Below, one piece after another: positions 39,626 to 50,445 of a stretch of 64,000 nt of DNA. Made by a program: the position numbers and the translations under genes. The notes beneath the pieces were generated by a model, which made no database searches, was not told the origin of the DNA, and saw nothing but the letters and a program-made list of their open reading frames with translations. The DNA is from Siphonodentalium dalli. Taxonomy: Eukaryota > Mollusca > Scaphopoda > Gadilida > Siphonodentaliidae. The stretch lies in NCBI GenBank assembly GCA_032622095.1, contig CP136063.1, positions 26,724,987 to 26,788,986 of the forward strand. Direction: 5' to 3'. How positions within the stretch are numbered: the stretch's first letter is position 1; the number at the start of each line of letters is the position of its first letter.

Positions 39626-40755
39626 GTCGACTGGGGCGAGTTGGCCCTGGGGCGATTAGGCCGATTTCGACATCTTCTATAATTTACAGTAGGTACCCGA
39701 TTACGCGTAGTTTAATTTAGAAAGTTCAGCAATTAATATCGTAAATAGAGCGACTGTATTTTACAGAGAATGCCTCTGTTATTGATTATTAAGTTGCTAT
39801 ACATTAAAACGACAAATTCACATGCTCGTACAAGCGCAGTAGTCTATTTTCGTCATGTTAAAGGACATCCACAAATACCAAATAACGCTAACCTACTGCA
39901 AATGTTTTACACGAAAACTGTTAACATATTTGGGATGAAATCATCTGATGCGGTATTATTCCCCGAAATAAATAACAAAACTGTCGTTACTTCAAATGTA
40001 GCCGAAATGTAGTTTGGGCTAACATTTACACAAATGCTGCGTCTGTTTTTCCTTGGCACACACGTTGCACAATTAACCACCACTAGAGAACCGCCCAAAT
40101 TGGGCGAAATAATGACACTAGGTGCGAATGAAGAGTGTGAGACTGTGCGCATGTGACAGTGAGATAGTTGCCCCCTCTCGCGCTTGAAGTATCGTATGCT
40201 AATGTATGTCTGTGATATTCCGTGTATGTTTTGCTATTCAATAAAAAAAAAAAAAAAAATGGGTATGGGTTAATATATTCACTTCCGGTATAACTAGCAA
40301 CTTTCTCGATCGCCTATGGATGCAGGTATGATATGATGTTCCTTTCCATGGTCAGACAGCTAGGAGAGGTGCTGTCGGTGTCTTTTTTTATTTTGCGTAC
40401 CTGGCGGACTCGGCCACAAGGTGTGGGTTTATAAGTTATAACAATGCCGATTCCGCTAGAGATATCCACATATCATCAGATTCCAACAACAACAACAATT
40501 GTTTTATTAAATGCCGCTTCAGTTATCAGAATCGATTAATTGCCCAAACATAATGCTAACCACAGTCAAAGATATTATAAAATTGCCCAAAACGTGTTGT
40601 TTACTAACAGATTATGCAACGAAATTTGGCCGCATGTCAAATATTAACACGCAAAGCCACTTTTTTTTATATTTATTAATCTTTAGCCGCAATTGGGCCC
40701 GAGACCATCGGCTTGACGAATACTTGCCAGGCGCGAAAAAATTACGTAATAATAA
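39626..40755. other. No gene recognised; A17 tract at 40243
   Basis: A run of 17 A at 40243-40259 follows TTCAAT, which could be the poly(A) tail of a retroposed transcript with an embedded AATAAA, but no source gene was recognised upstream. The frames here (39770-40012, 40511-40849) show no domain. Confidence 0.4.
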
Positions 40756-42470
40756 TCTCGAGCTGACACAGTTTCAAAAATCGATATCTGATCACTCTGA
40801 GCTTTGGTGGGAGCGTTCCTCTACCCGATTTAAATATTTGTTACCCTAAAGACAAAGACATACTAATTTGGGAGCGTTAATTCGGATTATGCATCTTCAA
40901 TGACGAATTACGCCGTATATACTACATTTCAGAATTGTGAAAAGCGCTATTACAGTTAAATGTTTACAAACAATGGTTTTGACAAATTTAATCTGGTCAC
41001 TGGGGGATCATTGCTAATGCTAAAATAATGTGTTTTTATTTTCCATGTCACCCTTGGCAATAATGGTTTAACTGTGTAGAATATGATTGTTTTCAGCTGC
41101 ATCACGACGTTTGTTATGTAGCTTTAGTTAGCCGATCGTCGTCCGGTATTGGTTAACTGACAACAATGTCATCAGTTCCGGAATGGGGTTTGCTCGAGAC
41201 AATGACTCATTGATTTCACACTGTTCTTGCGGTCGTGCCTAGTGACAATAACAGGTTTGAATGCAGCATATCAAGATAATTACAACAAGTTGGCAATAAT
41301 GCGACTTTGGCGTCAAAACATGCGCATATGTCCACTGAACAAAATATTTAAAATCAATTTTGGGAATCTTTTATTAATTCAAAATGGCGTCCATTATTGT
41401 TCTGGCTACCTCATGGTGTCTTAAAAATGAGCATATGTGTACGGAAATGTTGCAGTTATACGTCAGAGTGAATGTAACATGAGAAGTGTAAATAAACGGG
41501 TGGATGTAAACCAAAGAGCGGCAACCCAGATCTAGAAATGATTGCCAAAATGCTCGAAATTTAATTAAGTTTACAATGGCAGAAAAAGCATGAATATTTA
41601 ACCGAGTTGGTTAATAATAACGATCTATAGAAACTTAATAAACTCTTACCTAAACACATAGAAACGTCATTCTAACTCATCCGTGTGACGAATTTGCTTA
41701 CATCGGCTGCACAAAATGAAACAAATGCGTTTTAACGTATGATTTCGGCTATAAATACATCTGCGATTTGGTCGAGCATTGTAATTTAATGCATGAAATT
41801 CACAAATGCATTCGTTTCATCCAGCATAACCAGGATACGCACAACCTTGTTGAAAACTTCGCTTGTTGTTCAAATATGTCCTATCAGTATGTGTCAGTTG
41901 AAGATGGACAATTCTAAAATCAAGTGGTTATTATTACCTCTTTATTTTAGAGTTATCCATCATAATCCGTAATTTGTCCGTTTGACCACGTGTTTTCTGG
42001 CCCACATCTCGCGAAATTAACAAACTTCAAAATTCGATATCTGATCAGTCTGAGCTGTGATGGGTGGGTTCCTCGACTCGCATCAAATATTCGATCCCCC
42101 GAAGCCAAAGAAATAGTAATTTAGGAGCTTCTGATCGCATTGAGTAACTTTAAGTGTATATACAACATCAGATACCGGTATAACATTACGACTTTGTTAT
42201 CTAAAACGAAATCGAGAAATCAACCCCACATCAGGCGACGTAATTTTATTCAGTAATGGGTAATGGTAGTTCAACCGCAGACTCTCAACTGTTTACAATC
42301 AACATCGATTTCCGTCTGTATATGAAAGTATATGGGCGAATTGTGACGGGAATAGCCGACACCAATGGAATCTCTTCCAGAGTTGGGTTCGCGCGTTCAA
42401 ACTTGTGATCTCACCTAATGACGATCATATGGTTTGAATGCAGCATATCGACATAATAGTAAACGTTAAG
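40756..42470. repeat. Old direct duplication, ~1.2-kb offset
   Basis: Blocks near 40756-41290 recur in order near 42020-42460: TCGATATCTGATCA(C/G)TCTGAGCT, GT(G/T)CCTC-ACTCG-like, a (T/C)CCC(T)AAAG(A/C)CAAAGA block, AATTT(G/A)GGAGC, and GGTTTGAATGCAGCATATC near 41258 and 42432. Identity is modest. The sequence between the copies is AT-rich with no recognised gene. Confidence 0.55.
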
Positions 42471-43300
42471 ATGAGTATCTATTACGAAGCGTGTGCACAT
42501 ATAATACAAACATTCCAGGCATACTCAACCCCACGTCGGGCGGTCATAATTATATACAACACCGAGGCATCATAATCGTAGACAAATATGTGGTTCGTTC
42601 ACCGATATGATTGGTTGTCCATGACATGGATTATTCGCTTACGTGTGCCTGAACTCTACTCACAGAGATAATGTGGTTCCGGAAACAAAACTGGTTGACA
42701 AGTTTTGTCACAGTAGAGGAAACGAACGAAGAACCAAAAACAAAGAACCAAATGAAGAACAAATCATAGATATTTTCGTTCTTCACGAAAAACCAAAATG
42801 AAGGACAAAATAAAGAACCAAAACATGTTTTGGCTCTTCGAAGAACCATATTAGATATCTAATCAAGTAAACAACAGACATTCCTGTTCCACGTGGAACC
42901 AAACTTATTTCTAATTTTTGTCCTGACGGGAGAACGAATTTGACTGCTTTAGTTCTCTATCTGGTTATCCGGAATCCCGGATAGAAACAGAACATGGAAC
43001 CAAATAGTGCATTCGTAGTCCAGGAGATATAGGTCGACCTCTGCACCCCCCCCCAGGACTCAACTTCACCCCACTAATTTTCTTTCTTAATGTCTCCTCT
43101 AATTTTTTTCGGTTGTTAACAAGAAAAAGAAGTGGCCGCAGAGACTCCAGACAAGATGGCGTCCATCATGGCGGCCATTGTTTTTCTATGCACCAGGTCT
43201 GTTTGATCGCCGTTATAGTAAAGATGATATCACATGCGGTCTTGTTTTCCGCTCGATTCGTTATGCTAATATACAACCCTTACAAATTAGCCAAAAATCC
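42471..43300. other. No gene; simple AAGAACCAAA-rich patch
   Basis: From about 42720 to 42850 the phrase GAAGAACCAAA and variants recur irregularly. A 14-bp palindrome GTTCCACGTGGAAC lies near 42884-42900, and a C run at 43046-43054. No domain was seen. Confidence 0.45.
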
Positions 43301-43965
43301 GACACCAGAATCCAATATGGCGGCCAAGAGGCCGCCGAAATGTGAAAATATGCTATTTTTCTGACCATTTACCACATTTCGTTTGTCTCTGTGGGAAAAT
43401 ATTGGCATCTTGGCGTGACGTTATACATTTATCTTATACAAGAGTCATTGGCGAACACATGGGGACCATAATATACATTCATTGTGGGATATTTTTTATC
43501 CGATATCACGTTTTCCCAAATGCCGGTATAATAGGTCAAAGCCGAATCGACACTAATAACGCGATGTAATGTTTCGAATCAATGAATGTTATTGCTATCA
43601 TAACAACACCCATGCATATATATGTGCAGGAGATACTCGCGCTAGGATTCCTCTTATACCTGAGTTGAGGAATATTCACTCAAATCCAAGATGGCGGCCA
43701 AAATGGCCACCAGAAATAAAAAATCGCCGAAAATCACTGATTTTAACATCAGTGAGCATTATTGTCATGACAAATCCACACCTGCTTACTATTGTGAGTT
43801 GGGAACACTTAGGCGAAGAACTTTCCTTGTACCATATCCAAATAAAAGTCCCAAATCCAAAATGGCGGACAGATTTTGAAAAATCACCGAAATTCCCCTC
43901 ATATTCACACCATTGGGCATTATTGTCGAGACCACGAAAGACAAGCCATGATTGTTCATATTCGT
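43301..43965. repeat. Degenerate tandem repeat with AAxATGGCGG blocks
   Basis: TCCAA(T/G/A)ATGGCGG blocks occur near 43312, 43684 and 43856. The last two start units of about 172 bp sharing AAAATC(G/A)CCGAAA, a TCA(C/G)...GGGCATTATTGTC-like block and ACAAATCC/ACGAAAG. The 175-codon plus frame (43569-44096) crosses these units, has no domain, and is matched by an equally long minus-strand frame, so it is treated as chance. Confidence 0.55.
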
Positions 43966-44574
43966 TGGTTTCAGACAACGATGACTTGAGTTCCAGATTG
44001 GGACTCGCTCGGGGAAATAATCCTATGAATTTAATGCGTCCTAACCTGCTAACACGGCTAATGATCTTGGAACAGATTCGTAGTAAAATGCTGTAATTGT
44101 CTCGAACATTTGGCACCATACGACCCGGTTTGTAGAATTAGCAATAGGTCTACGCAAAATAACCCACGCATGGTTGTTCCGGAAAGTTTGTTCGTAATAA
44201 TGGTCCATTTATTTCAAACTGTCCCCCCCACGGTCGCGCTACTGATCTCATATAAATTTTCCTTCGCGACTCGGTTGAACATAAACTTCAAGCCCGTGTC
44301 ACCGTCAATCCACCACAATAAGTTTATTCTTTACGAGTTTTCAGCAAACAGCCTTCTTCGGGTACAAATGAGCATACACAAAAGTAATAGTAAGTAAGCG
44401 CACACACGTCTGTATCTTCGAGTGGTATAATAACAGTAGACTGGTATTGGTATTATTACTGGTACTATACATACTTATCATTCATTCTATGATTATTGTA
44501 ATAATGAATCACGGCACATGTGGTTGCTCCACTACGTGTCACGTTCAATCATATTTTTATTTCTCTTTACTTTA
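43966..44574. other. No gene recognised
   Basis: AT-rich spacer before the LINE 3' end. The short plus frame 44110-44397 has no domain. Confidence 0.4.
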
Positions 44575-44898
44575 AACATGTTTTATTTGTAAATCGATAT
44601 AATACAAAAGGGATTGGGGACAAGATACAAAAAAACTTATTTAGCCCCTCTCCCTGTTTACAATAATTTTATTCAAACAAAATGGCTAAGAAAAGAGTCA
44701 AAATCATATAGGTTAAACATATTTACATTTACAATAAGTGGGTTTGGGGTTTGGGGTTTGGGGTTTGGGGTGGGAGGTGCCAACACCGATTTCGCGACTA
44801 ATTTGCTTTTTGTGGCTATTCTGAAATGCGTTTGATCTATCCGACTTCGAATCGTTTTGTCGCTGTTATATATACCGATGGACTATTTTGAAAAGAAT

Positions 44899-45636
44899 TT
44901 AGTTTCTTCTATTTGAGGTATCGGGAATTCCGAAAAGCAAATCGTTGATATGTGTAATTTTCAGTCCTTCTTGGTATAGTTTTTGACACATTTCCATTCT
45001 TTAGGTGTGAAATATGGTACACGCCCTGGGGTAGTGGTAAGTATCTTCGCATGGATTTCCACAATGGCATTGGGGGCTGTCAGAGATGTAATTTTAAAAC
45101 ATATCAGAACGTAGGTTACTGCATCTGTTCCGCAACTTGGCATGGGTAACGTAAAGCGGTAGGATCTATTAGTTCGAGATAAAATTGGAAGTCTGCGATA
45201 GTTTCGGCATCTGTTATTTCTGTGGGTATGTCACTCCATGATTTTAAAGTAGCGGGGAAGAATGATCTTTTTATAGTGTTCAGTGTTACAGAAGTATGAA
45301 TAGAATTTTCCCTTTTTTCTAAAGTTATATCCAGAGACTTCTGATGATCTAGGTGCTATAAGATTCTGCGGGCATTCGGTATTCGGGGGCATCAGCATTT
45401 ACTATTTTGTACACTGCTTGGATATTGTGGATCTCTCTTATCTTGATTAGTGTTGGCCAGCCAACTTCATTTAGGAGGTTTATATTGGAAACCGATCGTG
45501 TGAGGCCACTAACTGTTCGGGTGGCATCGCAATGTAATCGGTCGAGCTTCTCGGTGAGGTATTTGGGGGCGCAACCCCAGACTACATCGGAGTAATCAAA
45601 TAGTGGTAGGATAAAAGATTTATAAATGCTTTCAAG
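44899..45636 (-). pseudogene. LINE ORF2 C-terminal region with Cys/His knuckle
   Basis: After the RT, the reading continues in pieces: a LPLFDYSDVVWG segment and DRLHCDATRTVSGL (typical post-RT LQ-x-R-A-R-x-I-type region), then a SFFPATLKSWSDIP segment, then near 45020-45080 CHCGNPCEDTYHY...C, a C-x-C-G ... E-x3-H-x4-C knuckle usual at LINE ORF2 ends. Stops interrupt it at several points, and at least two frame changes are needed to follow it. The final in-frame stop is at 44899-44901. Confidence 0.75.
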
Positions 45637-46975
45637 CTATCTTCGGTCAAGCTGACACTTAAATCTTCGGAGCTGTGCTAAGCGTGAGGCTATTCTGTTT
45701 TTTATTCCATTTAGGTGATTATTCCAATTTAAGTTGGCTTGGAGTTCCAGACCGAGGTGTACAGGTGTTTCAACAAATGAGACTGGATCCTGTTTAAAGG
45801 TTAAGTCGGGAGCTGCCCCAGAAGTTCCCGTTAGCACATGGGACATACATGTACTTATTGTTTTGAAAGGATTGAAGTTTACTAACCAATTTTTAATCCA
45901 TTGTGCTATGCTTTGGATGTCACTATTCATGACACGGCCTAATTCATTTAGGTCCTAGTGACTATTTGTAAGACATGTGTCGTAGGCGTACATTCTCGTA
46001 AAAGACAGTATATTGTCTGGTAAGTCGTTGATATAGACAAGGAAGAGAAAATGTCGTAAAAAATAGCCCTGTGGTACACCAGCTGGGATGATTTAATATT
46101 CAGAAAAGGTGTTATTTACTAAAACTCATTGTTGTCGTTTACGAAGGTAGTCCTCTATCCATCTCAATGTTCTCCCTCGAACTCCATAATTATATAGCTT
46201 ATGTAACAGTCCCCTGTGCCAAACTCTCTCGAAGGCTTTAGAAATATCACAGTAAACAGATCAGGTATATAGTCCTTTATCGAGAGATTGCCACAGGTGA
46301 TTGTAAAGGTCTATGAGTTGGTGAGATGTGTTGTGACCAGTTATGAAACCCGATTGGTTGGAATAAAGTAATTTATTGTCGTCAAAGAACGGACTTATTT
46401 GTTTTAGTACAATTGTTTTCAAACACTTTCCCAAGACAAGGAAAAGGGGAGATAGGTCGATAGTTTTTTGTGTCGGCTGGGTCATCTTTTTTGAAAATCG
46501 GGACTACGTTAGCCTTTTTCCAGGTAGATGGAAATTTTGCGTTGTTGAAGGATTTATTGAAAATTATTGAAAGTGGATATACGATTGAGTCAACAGTTGA
46601 ATTTAACATTTTCGCATTTATTCCGTCGTGACCATGAGCGATTTTAATGTCGAAATTATATCTAAATTCTAATTCCGTTAGCTCTTTTTCACAACGCAAT
46701 TTGAACGATGGTACTTTGTGGGATGAATCGTTAATCGAGGAATTTGAAATGAAACTTTTATTGAGAAGGTTGGCCTTGTCCAGATCGTCTGTTACGTAGA
46801 GTTTTCCATTAACATCAATAGTGTTGCTTGTGCTGGGGAAGGAAATTGGAGTAGATAGGGGCGGAATATAATTTGTTTTCTTTTTACCAATTAAGAAATT
46901 TATTAATTGCCAAAAGTCGCGGGGGGGGGGGGGGGGATAATGAGTCTTTAACCCGGTTTTCCAGTTTCTCTTCAA
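45637..46975 (-). pseudogene. LINE reverse transcriptase domain, broken
   Basis: The order of RT motifs is clear. There is an N-terminal HGHDGINAKML segment; ANVVPIFKKDDP and NYRPIS (46459-46525 region); NQSGFITGHNTSHQL after a frame change near 46450; CDISKAFERVWHRGLL (about 46210-46258); AGVPQG followed by LFLVYINDLP (about 46020-46090); the catalytic box, which here reads YAYD (45979-45990) in place of (F/Y)ADD; and the FNPFKT and HLGLELQANLNW segments (45637-45930). The first catalytic aspartate is changed to tyrosine, and stops and frameshifts lie throughout. A C run in the reading direction (46921-46936) lies within the N-terminal part and probably slipped. Confidence 0.88.
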
Positions 46976-47949
46976 ATTTAGCTTTTGCGAACTTTTTCAT
47001 GTTATTAATTTTGTTTCTGGTATTCTTATACTGTTGGCACGTATCAGGGCGATTGTTTTTAGCGCTTTGTTTCGTAATTTTTCTCTTTTGCGGATTTCTT
47101 TTCTAATGTAGGAATTAAACCAAATTTTGTCATTTGGGCGTATTGCCACTTTTGACTGTGGGATTGTTTGACTCATGATGGAGAGAAATGTATTTTGAAA
47201 ATTGTTAACTGTAGTATCTATGTCGGACGCAGATAAGAGATCACCCCAGTTTGTGTTATTAAGCAGGCTATTTGGTCTTTCAAAATTTGCTCTGGTATAA
47301 TTCCAAACCGTTCTCTGGAAAGAGGTGGTGTGGGAGTAATCGTATTCTAATGTTACATATACACCACGGTGGTCTGAGACTCCTGGATTAATGACGTCGG
47401 TGTGAAGAACGCGAAATGTATTGCTAATTACAATTGAATCAAGAAGTGTGCTCGATGTATTTTTGATTCTAGTAGGGGCTGTTACCACATTTTTAATACT
47501 ATACCAGTCTATAATTTCTGTCAGTTTAGAGGAACTATCAAAAAGGTTAGAATTAAAGTCACCTGTAATGATAATATTTTCGGATATTTTAGAGCGTCTG
47601 CTATTGAGGTATCAAGGTACTCCCAATAGTTTAAATTACAATATTGTTCTGATCTATAGGACATTCCGAAGAGAATGTGAGTTTTCTTTGGTCAAACCAT
47701 AATACCGAGGAGTCGAATTCTAAATCGTGTCTGCGTCTGTGGACGATATGATTTGCGAACATAACAAATATTCCCCCTCCTTTGGAATCACGGTCATTGC
47801 GGATAGCGGGGGTAGTAACCAGGAATAATTAATTTATCGGAGGGAAATGAGGGTTCAAGATGTGTCTCACTAAAACACAGGATATCATACTCGTTAATGA
47901 TATCGACTATTTTTTCGAGCTTATTGCGAATACTTCGGTCATTACATAT
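46976..47949 (-). pseudogene. LINE AP-endonuclease domain and linker, broken
   Basis: Endonuclease motifs appear in order: CFSETHLEPSF (metal-binding Glu region, about 47850-47885), DRDSKGGGIFV (about 47770-47800), a LFGMSYRS segment, ITGDFNSN (47552-47566 region), LLDSIVIS and VSDHRGV (about 47365-47385), the usual terminal S-D-H box. A 163-codon frame (46997-47488) covers the last part plus the linker to the RT, with W-x-N and RKEIRKREKLRNKA. Frame changes near 47818 and 47590-47700 separate the pieces. In life this would nick target DNA for target-primed reverse transcription. Confidence 0.85.
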
Positions 47950-47952
47950 TTA

Positions 47953-48147
47953 CAAGCCTGGGTTCTTTTCGATGTCGCCGGGTAACAGTAGGTTTAGGAA
48001 GATCAGAATCAAACATATATTCAGATTGAGTATTCGGAAGTTGAATTTTAAGATTCCGACATTTTTTGCCGCCTGAGGTTTGTGAGTTTTCTTCATCAAG
48101 TCGAAGACTCCAATCGCCGCTCTATACTGCTGTGTCGAACAAGTCAT
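47953..48147 (-). pseudogene. LINE leader ending in a 2A-like motif
   Basis: A 65-codon frame ends LLLPGDIEKNPGL, followed at once by a TAA stop (47950-47952). After the stop, the same frame continues into the endonuclease start (ICNDRSIRNK). CR1-group LINEs of several marine invertebrates are known to carry a 2A-like ribosome-skipping motif, D-(V/I)-E-x-N-P-G-P, near the start of ORF2. Here the last proline codon is a leucine codon (47953-47955), which by known 2A rules should abolish skipping, and the stop adds a second break. Confidence 0.7.
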
Positions 48148-49196
48148 AACAGTGTTTTAGTCTGTGATTTGATATGAGCATAGGGGTGCGATTGAGTCCT
48201 GGGGCCTGTTTCATGAAGCAATGTCATAAGATTATCTTAAGATGGACTTAATCTAAGATCTAAGGTGGATCTTATGATGTAACTTTTCCGTTTCAAGAAC
48301 GCGTTTCACAAAACAAGATTAAGTCCTACTTAAGTAGTAATTTAAGTTCGCGCGCTTTTAGACTGGCTCTCGACAATTGATTACAGCTATGCACAGAAAA
48401 TGTTGGTTCTGTGTATGTTATATGCCTAGGTACAGTGTCTGGTGACAGATACTAGGGCGTATCTAAGAATAATTAGGATATTTTAATGCAAGGGCGATAA
48501 TCAGTATAATGACTGGTGCATACTTAACTGCACGAGCGCGCTTTTTAACTGTGTTTTCGCGTCAGACCCCATCCACCCATAGCTGCATGCTTCCAATGCC
48601 TATTTTATACAAACGTAACGAGCTCAAGTATATGTTTTCAGTTATTACAGGGACTTATACATCGTAACTCAGAATGTGAACCTTCACCCATATAACATGC
48701 CATTAAGGCGACGCGAGACATATGTTCGCTCCTTTCAATGCTGATATTAGGTTCTAATACATTATACGTCATTGAAGCATCTATAATACCAGGAAACCGA
48801 ATATGTCGCCACGACGGCATACACATACAATACACCACAATGGAAGCACTGAGCTAAACGCTCTTTATTGATTGCCAACATTCATGGAATACTAACACAA
48901 AACGCTCTTTATTTATATTGCTATAATGTGAATAGGACTTCATATCGTGCTCCAAATAGACTTATTTTCAATATGAGACATATTTGTAGAAGCCATATAT
49001 AAATGATGTTAATGCCATTTTCTCTGGTTCTGTTGACAAATGTGCTAAACGCCTGTTATAATTAACAAACTGCGTATGAACTTCGAAAGTACGTTACGTT
49101 GAACGACATTCTGCATATATGTTTTAATAAAAACCAAATCAACGACTTCTAATAAAGAGCGTTTATAATTAACAACACGTGAACAGACGGCCGGTT

Positions 49197-49292
49197 CACA
49201 GGCCCCTGGGGGAAATTACTAAAATACCAATATAGACTATACCACTGGTATAGTCTATATTGGTATTTTAGTAATTCCCCCATGGGTCTGTG
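49197..49292. mobile_element. 96-bp hAT-like foldback MITE
   Basis: A near-complete foldback: the outer ends read CACAG...CTGTG, and the arms (ATTACTAAAATACCAATATA... and its complement) pair with only a few mismatches around a loop near 49245. It is flanked by an exact 8-bp direct repeat GGCCGGTT (49189-49196 and 49293-49300). An 8-bp duplication with CA-G ends fits hAT elements. It lies wholly inside the Harbinger-type element, so it is the younger insertion. Confidence 0.85.
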
Positions 49293-49309
49293 GGCCGGTT
49301 CATAGTGAT

Positions 49310-49600
49310 ATTATATGTTCTTTCGCGGATCCCGGTGTGCCCGCGCGGTCCATATACTATATACATGCTATATATCTTTTTATTTCATAGTTAATAGATT
49401 ATGATAATATACATAATAATAATAATAGCATAACACATATTATGTATTATTATCTTGCCGATATATATACGGGGTACATATAAAATACATTTTACAATCA
49501 AATTATAACATAATAATATATAAAGGCAAGTAAATAATAATAATAATAATAGCTGACATAAGCATTTATAAACAAAAACTGAGTATAAATAATTCACTAT
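49310..49600. repeat. AT-rich ATA/AATAAT microsatellite patch
   Basis: Between about 49390 and 49560 the sequence is mostly A and T with ATAATA and (AAT)n runs, longest near 49535-49552. It is part of the Harbinger-type element interior. Confidence 0.6.
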
Positions 49601-50137
49601 TATCCTCGATGTGATAATGTTCGGACTAATTGTCTCAACTTGATTATTGTGTACAGTGCGATTGGGTGATGAATCGCAAATGATGTTCAACTCTATGTAA
49701 ATATATTCTTTTTGTTACAGCAATTAGAAATGTATATATAGTCCGGTCTTGGCGGTTTACAATTAGTAGCGGACACCCCGCCAATCTTGCAACCACTGGC
49801 CACGTCACTGCTATAGCTTACCAGTTGGTTATTAATTACTACCATTTCTGAAACACCCCTCCGTGCTAGCAAGGTGTTATTCAGTTAAATGTGTTTATAA
49901 TAATATATACATGAACTAGATCCCATCCACATTTCGGACCAACTGCGGATCACAACGTAGGTCTTAACTTTAAGATTATTTTATGACACCTCGCACCAGT
50001 CTTAAAGTTAAGACCAAAGTTAAGACCATCTTAGGTTAAGACTTTGTTCGTGAAACCCACTTATGACTGAAGTTTGAACTTATGACCATCTTAAGTCCCA
50101 ACTATGTCATAAGTTGCCTTCATGAAACAGGGCCCTG

Positions 50138-50445
50138 GTCTTGTGGAAGATCCGTCGTATATATAGAGCTGATTTGGTGTTGGCACCTGATACCCGTACG
50201 TTACGTTGCTGAGTTGGAGGGAATAGTTCGGTGTAAATGTGGTCGGTTGATGGAACCCCTGGTATGTACAAAACATACAAACAACATGATACGATGTGGG
50301 CATAGATCAAAACATGAAAATGACAGTAACAAAGATGAAGAAATGGTGATAAGATATAATTCTGGTTTGTGATATGGTGATGTGGTTCCATCGTGAGTCG
50401 GCTGCGCGGTTTTGGGTTCGAGACGGGGGGGGGGGGGTGCTTCAT
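50138..50445 (-). pseudogene. Possible upstream part of the interrupted LINE
   Basis: If the Harbinger-type element and one CTG copy are removed, the minus-strand frame that covers 50138-50303 (VVCMFCTY, then a YDGSSTRPG end) continues without a stop for 24 codons into the LINE flank at 48198 downward. The segment has no recognised domain and could be an ORF1 end or leader. The continuity is short enough to be chance, so this is a tentative placement. Confidence 0.35.

Larger units (their letters stand above)
44575..48198 (-). mobile_element. Decayed CR1/Jockey-group LINE, minus strand
   Basis: Reading leftward on the minus strand, the pieces of an APE-type non-LTR retrotransposon lie in the standard order: a short leader with a 2A-like motif, AP-endonuclease, reverse transcriptase, post-RT region, C-terminal Cys/His knuckle, and an AT-rich 3' region with (CCCCAAA)n-like repeats at 44740-44771 and an AATAAA near the end. 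Many stops and frameshifts make it inactive. The upstream edge coincides with the Harbinger-type insertion at 48202, and the LINE probably continues beyond it at 50138. The group assignment comes from motif order and the 2A-like leader; a phylogeny was not possible here. The 3' boundary is approximate. Confidence 0.85.
48202..50134. mobile_element. Harbinger-type DNA transposon remnant
   Basis: The left end, GGGCCTGTTTCATGAAG at 48202-48218, matches the reverse complement of the right end (50118-50134) with one mismatch, followed in both by TTATGAC-like sequence and subterminal CTTAAG/AAGTTAAGAC repeats. The trinucleotide CTG flanks both sides (48199-48201 and 50135-50137), fitting the 3-bp duplications of PIF/Harbinger elements. 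A minus-strand frame (48638-48838) contains HIRFPGIIDASM, weakly reminiscent of the FPG(V/I)IG-x-ID start of the Harbinger nuclease; that point is uncertain. The rest is AT-rich and noncoding. It is nested in the LINE and hosts a smaller element. Confidence 0.8.

Noticed and set aside
43569-44119. 175-codon plus frame and 147-codon minus frame
   Set aside because: They overlap on opposite strands across a degenerate tandem repeat and show no domain, signal peptide or composition suggesting coding.
44740-44771. TTTGGGG repeat as an internal telomere
   Set aside because: Only about four copies, not the TTAGGG type expected in most animals, and it sits in the 3' region of the LINE where short tandem repeats are usual.
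50400-50430. tRNA-like B box (GGGTTCGAGAC) suggesting a tRNA or SINE
   Set aside because: No convincing A box or cloverleaf could be drawn upstream, and the sequence runs into a poly-G tract.
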